Source: Kaistella faecalis
GTDB lineage: Bacteria > Bacteroidota > Bacteroidia > Flavobacteriales > Weeksellaceae
Assembly: GCF_019195395.1 (NCBI RefSeq)
Contig: NZ_CP078067.1
Coordinates: 927,248-991,247, forward strand
Reading direction: 5' to 3'
Length of the DNA: 64,000 bases
Every line of letters begins with the position of its first letter. Within the stretch, counting starts at the first letter, position 1. The translations under genes and the position numbers were made by a program. This document shows positions 51,578-60,036 of this stretch, in pieces. The notes under the pieces are model-generated. The model was not told where the DNA came from. It saw only the letters and a program-made list of their open reading frames with translations, and made no database searches.

Positions 51578-52837
51578 TTACTTATATTTTAGTGATTTTT
51601 TTTTATGCCTTACATCTTGTGAGGCATTTTTTGTGTTTATAAGAAATAACAGTCCCAATCCGGAAGAAAGGAGCACCAATCCAACGAAGTACGCATAATT
51701 CCCAGCATTTTCCGGGAAGTGATCAATCATAAACGCCGTAATCTGCGGCCCGAAAATCCCGCCGATTCCCCATCCTATTAATGTAATTCCGTAAATAGAT
51801 GCTGCGAGAGCACTGCCGTATCTTTCTTTAATTAAAGAAGGAATTACGCCGAAACCACCGCCGTAACACAAAAGAATAATACATACGCCCGCAGAAAAAA
51901 GCATCACATCCGAAGTGTTGATAAGCATTATAAAAACAAAAATCTGAATTAGAAGAATCAGCCGGAAAGTAACAATCCGCCCGATCTTATCAGAAACACT
52001 TCCCCAGAAAAACCTTCCAATGCCGTTGAAAAGCGCGCTGATTCCAATTAATGTTGCACCTTTAGCCTCTAATGTTTGCATATCAAAAACACCTCCCGAC
52101 TTCAGAAGATCCTGCAGCAATGGAGATTGAAACGAAATAAAAATCATTCCCGCAATGATATTGAAACTAAAAACCAGCCATATAATCAGGTAATCTGCCT
52201 TCATAACATAAGGTAAAACGCTGATTTTTTCCGAGGATTGTAAATCTGCGTTGCTTTTTTCAATCCTTAAAAACTGAGCTAAAAACGGGAGCACAGACAA
52301 AAGCGTGATTCCTATAAAAAGAAAGACCTGCGGCAGATTTTCATTAAAAGTCTCAAGGAAAAACGGCGCCAGCACTTTCGACATGACCAAAGCGCCCAGT
52401 CCGAAACCCATCACCACCATACCTGTAACGAGACCGGCTTTGTCGGGAAAATACTTTAAAACCACCGCCACGGGGGTTACATAAGCCAGTCCAAGACCAA
52501 TTCCTCCAACAATTCCAAAACCGAAATACAGCAGAAAAAGCGAGCCTGAACTCAAGGCAAAAGACGAAATAATATAACCCAAAGCGTATAGAATGACGCC
52601 GCTTACAGCCAGTTTTCTTGCTCCGAATCTTTCAATTCTGGAACCGCACCATGCAGCGGTAATTCCCAGCATCAGAATCGCCAAACTGAATGTCCAGGCA
52701 GTTTCACTGTTGGTCCAGCCGTAGGTTTCGGCAATCGGTTTCTGAAAAAAACTCCAGGCGTAAACGGTTCCCAGACCCAAATGGGTAAGCGTTCCCATGA
52801 TGGCAATAAGCCAACGTTTATTAAATGTTACTTCCAC
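51578..52837 (-). CDS. OFA-family MFS transporter
   Basis: 419 residues, about 12 membrane helices. N-terminal RWLIAIMGTLTHLGLGTVYAWSFFQKPI and GSRIERFGARKLAVSG (motif A-like), and FNGIGRFFWGSVSDKIGR in the second half, are typical of the oxalate/formate antiporter-like group. In Bacteroidota such proteins probably carry small organic acids. Its last codons form a hairpin used as the terminator of the convergent SCO gene. Confidence 0.87.
   Translation of the reverse strand: MEVTFNKRWLIAIMGTLTHLGLGTVYAWSFFQKPIAETYGWTNSETAWTFSLAILMLGITAAWCGSRIERFGARKLAVSGVILYALGYIISSFALSSGSLFLLYFGFGIVGGIGLGLAYVTPVAVVLKYFPDKAGLVTGMVVMGFGLGALVMSKVLAPFFLETFNENLPQVFLFIGITLLSVLPFLAQFLRIEKSNADLQSSEKISVLPYVMKADYLIIWLVFSFNIIAGMIFISFQSPLLQDLLKSGGVFDMQTLEAKGATLIGISALFNGIGRFFWGSVSDKIGRIVTFRLILLIQIFVFIMLINTSDVMLFSAGVCIILLCYGGGFGVIPSLIKERYGSALAASIYGITLIGWGIGGIFGPQITAFMIDHFPENAGNYAYFVGLVLLSSGLGLLFLINTKNASQDVRHKKKSLKYK
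51598..51634. terminator. Bidirectional terminator embedded in MFS 3' end
   Basis: ATGCCT ... AGGCAT stem with a T-run on both sides. On the plus strand it lies 24 bp after the SCO stop, inside the coding end of the MFS gene. Confidence 0.7.
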
Positions 52838-52924
52838 TTCTCCAAAAAATCTTAACGATAAAGATAGGAAGTAGTGGCGGTTGGCGATCTATTCTCGGGA
52901 ATGATATAATACAGATTAAGAAAT

Positions 52925-54019
52925 TTATTCAGAAAATGTTTCGGAATTTCCTTTTGCTAATTTCTCTTTAAAATCATCAATGCGCCAATCGGTCCCGGCA
53001 TTTCCTTTTTCAATTTTTTCTTTGGCATAAAGGCGATAATCATTTTCGGTTTTATCTAAAAGATAATCGTAAGGCCCGACAGAAGAAATAAGCTTTACGA
53101 GAACCGGAGAAATTTCAAGACAGATAAAAAGTCCCATGATAAAAGCGGCGGCAATGCCGATGATTGGAGTGTTTTTCCCAAGTTCATCTAATGCCTGAAG
53201 CCGCGCTGCAAACCCATTGAATCGGTCTTCAAAAGTTTCGGTTTTATTCCTTTCAGTTTCTATGTTGGTATAGACTTTAGATATTTCTTTGTCGAGATAT
53301 TCAAGCCTCGGTACCATTTGTTTCTGGTAATTTTCCAGATCCTGGCGGCGCTGCTCCTTGAGTTCTGCTTTCCTTTTTGCATTGGAACCGAAACCTACTT
53401 TTCCCGAGGTTAAGCCGCTTTGCTTCCCCAAAATTTCTTTTTCAAGCTCCACTGCAGCGGAATCATAAGACTTCTGATAATCGGCGATCTTCAATGCAAT
53501 CTGTTTTTTCTCAGTTTCGAAAGGGCCGCTTTGCTGAAGAATCCGGCCGTTCATTTCTGCCTGAAGCTGGGTTTTGTTTCTCTGGATAATGGTGTTAAGC
53601 TGTTTGTTCACTTCTTTTTCAAAGATTTTCAGCTCCAGAGGTTTTGATATAATAATGCCTAAAAATGCCGCTAAAATAAGTCGGGGAACTGCCATTAAAA
53701 GCTGGTTCCACCATGTTCCTGTTTTTTTGATCGATGAAACAATGTAACGGTCCAGATTGAAAATCATTAAACCCCACAAAACTGCAAAACCGATAGAAAT
53801 CCATAAATCATCGAACACTGTAAACATCGCATATCCCGCTGAAAGCGTAGCAAAAATAGCCGTGAACAGCACGATTCCGCCGATGCCCGCAAATTTATTC
53901 CATTCCGAGGGAGATTTTTTTAAAATATGAATATTCCCGCCTGAACACACGAGCAGAAAGTGCTGAAACCAATTCATTTTGTGGCTTACAGGATGTATAT
54001 ATTGAGTAGGTTTTTTCAT
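52925..54019 (-). CDS. DUF4407 membrane protein
   Basis: 364 residues. Hydrophobic helices cluster at about 48-72, 75-92 and 105-128, followed by a long charged coiled coil (about 130-260) and a further helix at about 277-300. The layout and KSPSEWNKFAGIGGIVLFTAIFATLSAGYAM are typical of DUF4407, a bacterial membrane family of unknown function. It is monocistronic, divergent from the exported cassette at 54237. The intergenic region has two palindromes. Confidence 0.85.
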   Translation of the reverse strand: MKKPTQYIHPVSHKMNWFQHFLLVCSGGNIHILKKSPSEWNKFAGIGGIVLFTAIFATLSAGYAMFTVFDDLWISIGFAVLWGLMIFNLDRYIVSSIKKTGTWWNQLLMAVPRLILAAFLGIIISKPLELKIFEKEVNKQLNTIIQRNKTQLQAEMNGRILQQSGPFETEKKQIALKIADYQKSYDSAAVELEKEILGKQSGLTSGKVGFGSNAKRKAELKEQRRQDLENYQKQMVPRLEYLDKEISKVYTNIETERNKTETFEDRFNGFAARLQALDELGKNTPIIGIAAAFIMGLFICLEISPVLVKLISSVGPYDYLLDKTENDYRLYAKEKIEKGNAGTDWRIDDFKEKLAKGNSETFSE

Positions 54020-54068
54020 TAATTAAAATTTTTGATGCTTAAATCTTAAATAATTTGTCATTAAAAAC

Positions 54069-54081
54069 GTAACAATGTTAC
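54069..54081. promoter_or_regulatory. CRP/FNR-like palindrome GTAAC-AAT-GTTAC
   Basis: Perfect 5-3-5 inverted repeat, 50 bp upstream of the DUF4407 gene and 156 bp before the divergent cassette. Its form resembles binding sites of CRP/FNR-type regulators. Confidence 0.4.
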
Positions 54082-54137
54082 AAATAGTATTAGGTTTAAC
54101 CAAGTAAATATTTGATACTTTACAACACTGAACGTGA

Positions 54138-54154
54138 TTGTCATTAGATGACAA
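54138..54154. promoter_or_regulatory. Palindrome TTGTCAT-TAG-ATGACAA
   Basis: Perfect 7-bp inverted repeat with a 3-nt spacer, 82 bp upstream of the start of the first cassette gene. It could be an operator or a 5'-leader hairpin. Confidence 0.45.
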
Positions 54155-54236
54155 CCATAAGCTATATCTTCGCGGGAACACAAATGCAGTCTTCTACGAA
54201 TTAGCTGCTTGTTGCTTTGAAAGCAAACAAAACACA

Positions 54237-55628
54237 ATGAAAAAAAATTCTATCTTTTCTTATGGAAAGCTGATACAAAAGCTTTTCCCACTAATTTTAC
54301 TTTTATTATCCTTTTCAGCTTACGCACAATCTGCTCCGCCAGCTACTTCGGGTGATTACCGGTCAAAAACACAGACGGGCACTGGGCCTTTCCTCTGGAC
54401 CACCGCAGCAAACTGGGAGGTTTATAATGGCAGCATTTGGCAAACTGCAGTACAGTATCCCGGGCAGGGAACAACAGCTGCGTCCCAAGCCACTTATGAT
54501 GTATATATTTCGCCTGGAACGGAAATTAACGTTAACAGCAGTGCAACTTATTATTTCGGCGATCTTTATATTTTAGCTAACAATCCGCTTACAAATGTCC
54601 AGCCCGCTGTTTCTTCCGGCGCAAATGTGGGAAGAATTAATCTTTCCGGGCCAAACGGCGGTGTAAACTTCTTTCTGTGGGGAAATGACCAGGATATCTT
54701 TATTTTTGGAGGTGTTCTTTATTTCGAAACTAACAATACCGTTGTGGGTTTACTAAGAGGAAATGCCCTTGTAGTTAACAATTATAACGGAACAAACCAG
54801 ATTTTAGGCTCCAATGGACTTCAACCTTTACAAAATGGATGCACCGGTAATAAGCAGGTGAAATTTTACAATGCTGACGGTACGATCGCACAAAATTATA
54901 TGGTCTGCAACGGAAACAATTCCGACTACAATTTTGTGGCATTGAACAACAACGGAGGCAGCATATCCGCTATCCTAACTGCATCTCCTGCTCAGTTATG
55001 CGCTGGGGGTTCTTCAACATTACTAACCAATTATACAGGAAGTATTCCCGATGGTAAAATCATCACTTATAATATTCAACTTGTCAGCGGGCCTGCCGGC
55101 TATTCCTATACAGGTTTAAACGGAACATTTACCGACCCAGGTACGGCAGCCAGTATTCCGGACCCATCTTTAGGCGCACTTACGATACCAGGAACTTATA
55201 TCTTTTCTTTGACAGTATCTTATCTGTTCGATGCGAGTTATACCATGTCATCCACTGAGCAGGTAACTATCACGGTGCGACCTGCCGGCAGTGCGGCTTG
55301 TGCATGCTATAGAGATGCTGCAAGGGATAACTCCGCCAAATACCCAACAAAATTGGGAATCAGTTCATTCGACAGAGCTGGAACTGACGGAAGTTCCTCA
55401 GCGGATTCATGGCCAAATCTTAGAGAAGGCGGCCATATCGCCATCGAATCGCAAACAGCAGGTTTTGTTATCAATAGGGTAGCAAATACCAATGCAATCG
55501 CAATTCCCGTTGAAGGAATGATGATTTTTGATTTAAGTGACGGTAAACTCAAAATCTACACCCGGAAAGACGGCGATTCCTTATTCGCGTGGCATGTCTT
55601 TTCTACTCCGGCTTGCCCTAGTCTTTAA
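54237..55628 (+). CDS. exported protein A1 of duplicated cassette
   Basis: 463 residues from the ATG at 54237, chosen because MKKNSIFSYGKLIQKLFPLILLLLSFSAYAQ is the signal peptide. The body is beta-rich and Gly/Asn/Thr-rich (DLYILANNPLTNVQPAVSSGANVGRINLSG), with an Ig-like stretch near 235-345. The C-terminal module (CACYRDAARDN ... GISSFDRAG ... GGHIAIESQTAGFVINRV ... VEGMMIFDLSDGKLKIYT ... WHVFSTPACPSL) recurs in many Chryseobacterium surface proteins. No classical T9SS domain is visible. A paralogue is at 56457-57866. Confidence 0.8.
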   Translation: MKKNSIFSYGKLIQKLFPLILLLLSFSAYAQSAPPATSGDYRSKTQTGTGPFLWTTAANWEVYNGSIWQTAVQYPGQGTTAASQATYDVYISPGTEINVNSSATYYFGDLYILANNPLTNVQPAVSSGANVGRINLSGPNGGVNFFLWGNDQDIFIFGGVLYFETNNTVVGLLRGNALVVNNYNGTNQILGSNGLQPLQNGCTGNKQVKFYNADGTIAQNYMVCNGNNSDYNFVALNNNGGSISAILTASPAQLCAGGSSTLLTNYTGSIPDGKIITYNIQLVSGPAGYSYTGLNGTFTDPGTAASIPDPSLGALTIPGTYIFSLTVSYLFDASYTMSSTEQVTITVRPAGSAACACYRDAARDNSAKYPTKLGISSFDRAGTDGSSSADSWPNLREGGHIAIESQTAGFVINRVANTNAIAIPVEGMMIFDLSDGKLKIYTRKDGDSLFAWHVFSTPACPSL

Positions 55629-55646
55629 AGCACTAAAACACAATAC

Positions 55647-56180
55647 ATGAAAAATTTTTTATCAATCTTCGGGTTGCTTACAGCACCCTTTATGTTCGCC
55701 CAGGTTATAATTAACCCCGGCATCCAAACCTCGGTAACCAACAATTCTGTGTCTCTGGAATTCGGAAATGAATCTCGTGGAATAATTCTTCCGTACGTGG
55801 CGGAAACAGCTGCCGCAAACGCTGTAGCAGGAACATTTATTATGGATCCGGCCGACAAAGCAGTAAAATTAAAACTGGCTGACGGAACCTGGCAAAACCT
55901 TACGGGTGCTGCTGCAAAAGTGAATAATCTTTCAAATGCTCCCACGACCAGTCAGGATCACGCTGCAGCACAGGTTATCATTGGCTCTTCAAATCTACCT
56001 CAGCCTATTGTGCCCGGGATACTTGTCCTGGCTGACACAAACAAGGCTATGATTTTACCTAAAGTCAATTCACCTCACGTAAATATTAAAAATCCTGCCG
56101 CCGGAATGCTGGTATATGATGCTGCGGAGAAAATGTTGGCCGTTTATAACGGTACACAATGGTCATTCTGGAAGCCCTAA
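55647..56180 (+). CDS. exported protein B1 of duplicated cassette
   Basis: 177 residues, 18 bp after A1. Signal peptide about 1-18 (MKNFLSIFGLLTAPFMFAQ), then VIINPGIQTSVTNNSVSLEFGNESRGIILPYVAETAAANAVAGTFIMDPADKAVKLKL (read in segments) and a C-terminal module ending AGMLVYDAAEKMLAVYNGTQWSFWKP. That module resembles the C-terminus of A1 (GMMIFDLSDGKLKIYT). The function is unknown; probably an envelope or secreted partner of A1. A terminator follows. Confidence 0.8.
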   Translation: MKNFLSIFGLLTAPFMFAQVIINPGIQTSVTNNSVSLEFGNESRGIILPYVAETAAANAVAGTFIMDPADKAVKLKLADGTWQNLTGAAAKVNNLSNAPTTSQDHAAAQVIIGSSNLPQPIVPGILVLADTNKAMILPKVNSPHVNIKNPAAGMLVYDAAEKMLAVYNGTQWSFWKP

Positions 56181-56204
56181 AAAGAATTACTATTTTCTAA
56201 AATA

Positions 56205-56243
56205 AGATCTCCTTCATTATTGTTTGAAGGAGATTTTATTTTT
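56205..56243 (+). terminator. Terminator after B1
   Basis: ATCTCCTTCA pairs with TGAAGGAGAT, followed by TTTATTTTT. A similar hairpin closes the second cassette. Confidence 0.8.
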
Positions 56244-56456
56244 AGAATATCTTACCATTCTGCATGAAGGTTTATGTATTAAACCTGCTGGTTTTCATTG
56301 TATTAGTTTTTTTCATAGCTAATTAACATAATATCCCAAATAATTGCTTTATATTTATCCCAAAAATAAAATCTATGATGGTTATCTGGTTAATATTGTT
56401 CCCGAACGCTTGTCGCAGCAATTCCCAGAATGATTAAAGAAAAATCTAAACTTATA

Positions 56457-57866
56457 ATGCAACAATATTCTATTTTTTCTTACAGAAAGTTATCATTGAA
56501 ACTTTTGCAGTTTGCCTTCTTTTTACTAACCATTTCTATCGCCGCACAGGCTGCCACACCGCCTATACAAGGAGATTACCGTTCGAAAATCACCGGTAAC
56601 TGGACTGCAGCTTCCACCTGGGAAGTTTATAGCTGTTCAGGAGGTGTCTGCGCCTGGATTCCTGCAACAACCGCACCTGGCGTGGGAACTACATCCACTG
56701 CTCAGGGTGACTATAACGTATTTATAACCCAAGGAACGGAGGTGACGGTAAATACAAGCCAAACTTACTATTTCGGTAATCTTTATATTCTGGCAAATAA
56801 TCCTGTCGTGAATGTATATTCATCGGTATCCTCCGGACCCAATGTCGGAAGAATAAACTTAGAAAGTGGCCCCGTAGAACTTAAACTGCTTGGTGATCAA
56901 CAAAATGTTTATATTTTAGGTGGTGTATTTTACTTCAAAGCACTGAATTCGTCACTTGGTCTTAGAAGCGGGAATTCCATTATTATTACCGATTACAACG
57001 CGGTTGGTACCGAAAGTGGATTAGGATCTAACGGTCTACAGCAACTTGGGATCAGCTGTACAGGAAATCAAAAAATCAAATTTTACAATGCCGACGGCAC
57101 TTTGGTAGAATCAGAATATGGAGTGTGTATCGATTCAAGTTCACCATATACATTTGTGCAGCTTAATAATTACGGTGGAAGTTTAGCGGCGCAACTTTCG
57201 CTAAGCACGCTTAAGGTCTGCGTGGGCGACATCCTTACACCTGTAAACCTCACCGCAGGTTTTACCGGAATTGTACCCGCAGGCAAGACTGTGAATTATG
57301 AGCTTAAACTTGAGAGCGGACCGGCAGGTTACACCTTCAGTCCCCTGATAGGCAGTTTTACAGCGCCTGGCGATGCCAACAGCATTCCGGATCCTTCATT
57401 GGGGCCTTTCGCACTCGATGGCACCTATGTTTATTCTCTAACAGTTTCTTACCCTTACGATAATACACCTACTTCCTATCAGGTAGTTTCAACTACAACC
57501 GTAACTTTGGAAGTAAGCCCTGCGGGCTCCATCAATTGTGCGTGTTATAGAGATCCTGTGATGGATCCCGTCAATAAATACCCTACAAAATTCGGAATTA
57601 CAGCATTGGGAAGAGCGGGCGTATTTTCATCAACCACTCCGGATTTTTGGCCGGAAAAAGCTCAGGGCGGACATATGGCACTGGAATCACAAACCAAAGG
57701 TTTTGTAATTAACCGAGTAGAAAATACCGGCGCGATCCTAATTCCTGTAGAAGGAATGATGGTTTTTGACCTGAGTGACGGCCAGCCAAAAATTTACACG
57801 CTGAAAGCTGGTGATGCTGCACCCGCGTGGCATACTTTCACTACACCAACATGTCCCTCTTTATAA
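56457..57866 (+). CDS. exported protein A2 of duplicated cassette
   Basis: 469 residues from the ATG at 56457 (MQQYSIFSYRKLSLKLLQFAFFLLTISIAAQA is the signal region). It parallels A1 along its length: YYFGNLYILANNPVVNVYSSVSSGPNVGRINL, an Ig-like middle, and the terminal block CACYRDPVMDPVNKYPTKFGITALGRAG ... GGHMALESQTKGFVINRVENTGAILIPVEGMMVFDLSDGQ, given here in pieces. A1 and A2 are clear paralogues with many substitutions, so the duplication is not recent. Confidence 0.8.
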   Translation: MQQYSIFSYRKLSLKLLQFAFFLLTISIAAQAATPPIQGDYRSKITGNWTAASTWEVYSCSGGVCAWIPATTAPGVGTTSTAQGDYNVFITQGTEVTVNTSQTYYFGNLYILANNPVVNVYSSVSSGPNVGRINLESGPVELKLLGDQQNVYILGGVFYFKALNSSLGLRSGNSIIITDYNAVGTESGLGSNGLQQLGISCTGNQKIKFYNADGTLVESEYGVCIDSSSPYTFVQLNNYGGSLAAQLSLSTLKVCVGDILTPVNLTAGFTGIVPAGKTVNYELKLESGPAGYTFSPLIGSFTAPGDANSIPDPSLGPFALDGTYVYSLTVSYPYDNTPTSYQVVSTTTVTLEVSPAGSINCACYRDPVMDPVNKYPTKFGITALGRAGVFSSTTPDFWPEKAQGGHMALESQTKGFVINRVENTGAILIPVEGMMVFDLSDGQPKIYTLKAGDAAPAWHTFTTPTCPSL

Positions 57867-57882
57867 TTATTAAGTAAAATAC

Positions 57883-58416
57883 ATGAAAACATTTTTAACG
57901 CTATCGTCACTTTTATTTTCCACTTTAATATTCGCACAGGTCATAATTAATCCCGGTACCAAAACAGAAGTAACCAACTCCTCGGTTTCAATGGAATTCG
58001 GTGCAGAAGAGCGTGGGATTATTTTGCCGTATGTTGCAGTCGCAGATGCAACCAGCGCTGTTCCCGGAACCTTGATTATGGATCATAGTGATAGAATCAT
58101 GAAGTTAAAATTAGGGAACGGAACGTGGCAAAACCTCACCGGTAATGCCGCGAAAACCAAGAGTATCGTAAATCCGCTGGTAATTATCGCAGAAAATCCT
58201 ACGGCAAAAACCGTAATCGGGCCTTCCGCAATACCTCAGGCTCAGGTACCGGGGATTCTAATCCTTTCGGATCCGAATAAAGCCATGATTTTACCACAGG
58301 TACCGTCACCACACCTCAACATTAAAAATCCCGCCCCGGGAATGATGGTATATGATTCCGCAAACAAAATACTTGCGGTTTTTAATGGTACACAATGGTC
58401 TTTCTGGCAACCTTAA
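57883..58416 (+). CDS. exported protein B2 of duplicated cassette
   Basis: 177 residues, the same length as B1, 16 bp after A2. Signal peptide about 1-19 (ends FAQ), then VIINPGTKTEVTNSSVSMEFGAEERGIILPYV and the C-terminal module NPAPGMMVYDSANKILAVFNGTQWSFWQP. It is the paralogue of B1. Equal length and conserved ending indicate selection to keep both copies. It ends at a bidirectional terminator shared with ruvC. Confidence 0.8.
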   Translation: MKTFLTLSSLLFSTLIFAQVIINPGTKTEVTNSSVSMEFGAEERGIILPYVAVADATSAVPGTLIMDHSDRIMKLKLGNGTWQNLTGNAAKTKSIVNPLVIIAENPTAKTVIGPSAIPQAQVPGILILSDPNKAMILPQVPSPHLNIKNPAPGMMVYDSANKILAVFNGTQWSFWQP

Positions 58417-58429
58417 AATTTAATAAAAA

Positions 58430-58468
58430 TAAAAAACTCCTTCAATATTTTTGAAGGAGTTTTTTATT
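58430..58468. terminator. Bidirectional terminator
   Basis: ACTCCTTCAA pairs with TTGAAGGAGT, with A-run and T-run; it serves B2 and the convergent ruvC. Confidence 0.85.
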
Positions 58469-59018
58469 TTAAACGGTTGGGATTCTGTTTCAGAAAGCTG
58501 TCCCATCCCGAATAACTCTTATCGGAAACCAAATTTCCTGAATTAAAATGGTGACAGACCGCAACTGCCAATCCATCCGAAGCATCGAGATATTTAGTAG
58601 GAAATTCCTTAAGGTTTAGAAGATTCTGCAACATTCCGGCGACCTGCTCTTTGCTCGCATTTCCGTTTCCGGTAATTGCCATCTTGATTTTCTTCGGAGA
58701 ATATTCAGTGATGGGAATATCACGATGAAGCGAGGCAGCCATCGCCACACCCTGCGCTCTCCCGAGCTTCAGCATACTCTGTACGTTTTTGCCAAAAAAA
58801 GGTGCTTCAAGCGCCACCTCATCTGGATGAAATTCATCGATAAGTGCCAGCGTTTTATCGAAAATCACTTTAAGTTTGGTTTCGTGATTAGGATACTTCT
58901 TCAGAATTAATTCGTGAATCGAGATCATTTCCATTTTTCCTTTTACGACAGAAATCAGTCCGAAACCCATAATGGTGGTTCCGGGGTCGATTCCCAAGAT
59001 AATTTTTTCGGTTTGCAT
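58464..59018 (-). CDS. ruvC: Holliday junction resolvase RuvC
   Basis: 184 residues from the ATG at 59018; the further-upstream frame start (59036) lies across the -7 box and is unlikely. Catalytic acidic residues: D11 in LGIDPGTTIMG, E in VALEAPFFGKN, D pair in KYLDASDGLAVAVCHH. It cleaves Holliday junctions with RuvAB; ruvB is 22 kb away at 35664, so the ruv genes are not clustered. Length is normal for the family. Confidence 0.95.
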   Translation of the reverse strand: MQTEKIILGIDPGTTIMGFGLISVVKGKMEMISIHELILKKYPNHETKLKVIFDKTLALIDEFHPDEVALEAPFFGKNVQSMLKLGRAQGVAMAASLHRDIPITEYSPKKIKMAITGNGNASKEQVAGMLQNLLNLKEFPTKYLDASDGLAVAVCHHFNSGNLVSDKSYSGWDSFLKQNPNRLK

Positions 59019-59023
59019 TGCGG

Positions 59024-59031
59024 CAAATTTA
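59024..59031 (-). promoter_or_regulatory. -7 promoter element (TAAATTTG) of ruvC
   Basis: Minus-strand TAAATTTG fits TAnnTTTG and ends only five bases before the ATG at 59018, implying a leaderless or nearly leaderless mRNA. It decides the start codon. Confidence 0.6.
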
Positions 59032-59104
59032 AGCAACTTATCGGTAATTTTCCTTCAACTTAGAGTTTATAAAAAAAAGTTTACTTTTAATAAAAATATT
59101 GAAA

Positions 59105-60034
59105 ATGGACCGAAAAGAATTTCTCGCCACCACATTTGCCGCAGGTTTAGGTCTGGCTTTTGCGCCAGGTTTGCTGAGCTGTACCTCATCTGTTTCTAAC
59201 AGAACTGTTTTTGATCCTTTAAATTTAGGTGCAGGTAATCTCTCCAATGTCCGTGGAAATGTCAGCAGATACACGAACAAAGGCGGAACCGTTGGAATTT
59301 TTGAAACGAAAGACGGTTTCATTATCATCGATTCTCAGTTTCCCGATTCCGTTCAGCCTGTTTTAGACGGAATTTCTGTTAAAGGGAAACCTGTACTTTA
59401 TCTCTGTAACACGCATCATCACGGTGATCATACTTCCGGAAACATCGCTTTTAAAGATCCGGAGACCAAAATTCTTGCTCACAACCGGGTTCCCGAACTT
59501 CAGAGGAAGGCTGCGGAAAAAAGCAATAAACTTGGCGAACAGCGATATGCTACATTACTCTTCGAAAAGGAATATAAAATGGATCTGGGAAATGAAAAAA
59601 TAACCGGTTATCATTTCGGGAACGGACATACTTTCGGTGACGTGATGTATCATTTTGAGAGAGACAATGTGGTTCACATGGGAGATTTAATGTTCAATAA
59701 CATGATTCCCGTTTACCGTACTGCCGACGGTTCAGATTCCAGAAACTGGATTAAAGTCCTGGAAAAAGCCCAAAAAACCTTTGATGATGATACGGCTTTT
59801 ATTTTCGGTCACGCCAACAAACCGGAACTCACGACAGGAAATAAATCCAATTTAAAAGAAATGGCAGATTTTCTGGAAGCTTCGAACGAGTTTGTTTACG
59901 GCAATATGCTTGCTGGAATATCAACAGAGAAGACTCTTGAAAAACATCAGTTCATTCCAGGTTTTGAAAACAGAAAAACACCGGAACGTTTTGCAGGATT
60001 TTTGGATGAGCTGAGAAAAACTTTAGGCGGTTAA
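59105..60034 (+). CDS. exported MBL-fold metallo-hydrolase
   Basis: 309 residues from the ATG at 59105. The N-terminus (MDRKEFLATTFAAGLGLAFAPGLLSC) is a Tat-like or lipoprotein signal. The metal-binding motif HHHGDHTSGN, then HFGNGHTFGDVMYHF, HMGDLMFN and FGHANKPE supply the remaining ligands. It is a class B-like metallo-beta-lactamase fold, but sequence does not show antibiotic hydrolysis. Tail to tail, two bases from the serine hydrolase gene. Confidence 0.87.
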   Translation: MDRKEFLATTFAAGLGLAFAPGLLSCTSSVSNRTVFDPLNLGAGNLSNVRGNVSRYTNKGGTVGIFETKDGFIIIDSQFPDSVQPVLDGISVKGKPVLYLCNTHHHGDHTSGNIAFKDPETKILAHNRVPELQRKAAEKSNKLGEQRYATLLFEKEYKMDLGNEKITGYHFGNGHTFGDVMYHFERDNVVHMGDLMFNNMIPVYRTADGSDSRNWIKVLEKAQKTFDDDTAFIFGHANKPELTTGNKSNLKEMADFLEASNEFVYGNMLAGISTEKTLEKHQFIPGFENRKTPERFAGFLDELRKTLGG

Positions 60035-60036
60035 AC

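Noticed and set aside
51578-54019. Transport operon of the OFA transporter and DUF4407 gene
   Set aside because: The gap between them is 87 bp, with no shared function or overlap; cotranscription is possible but not supported.
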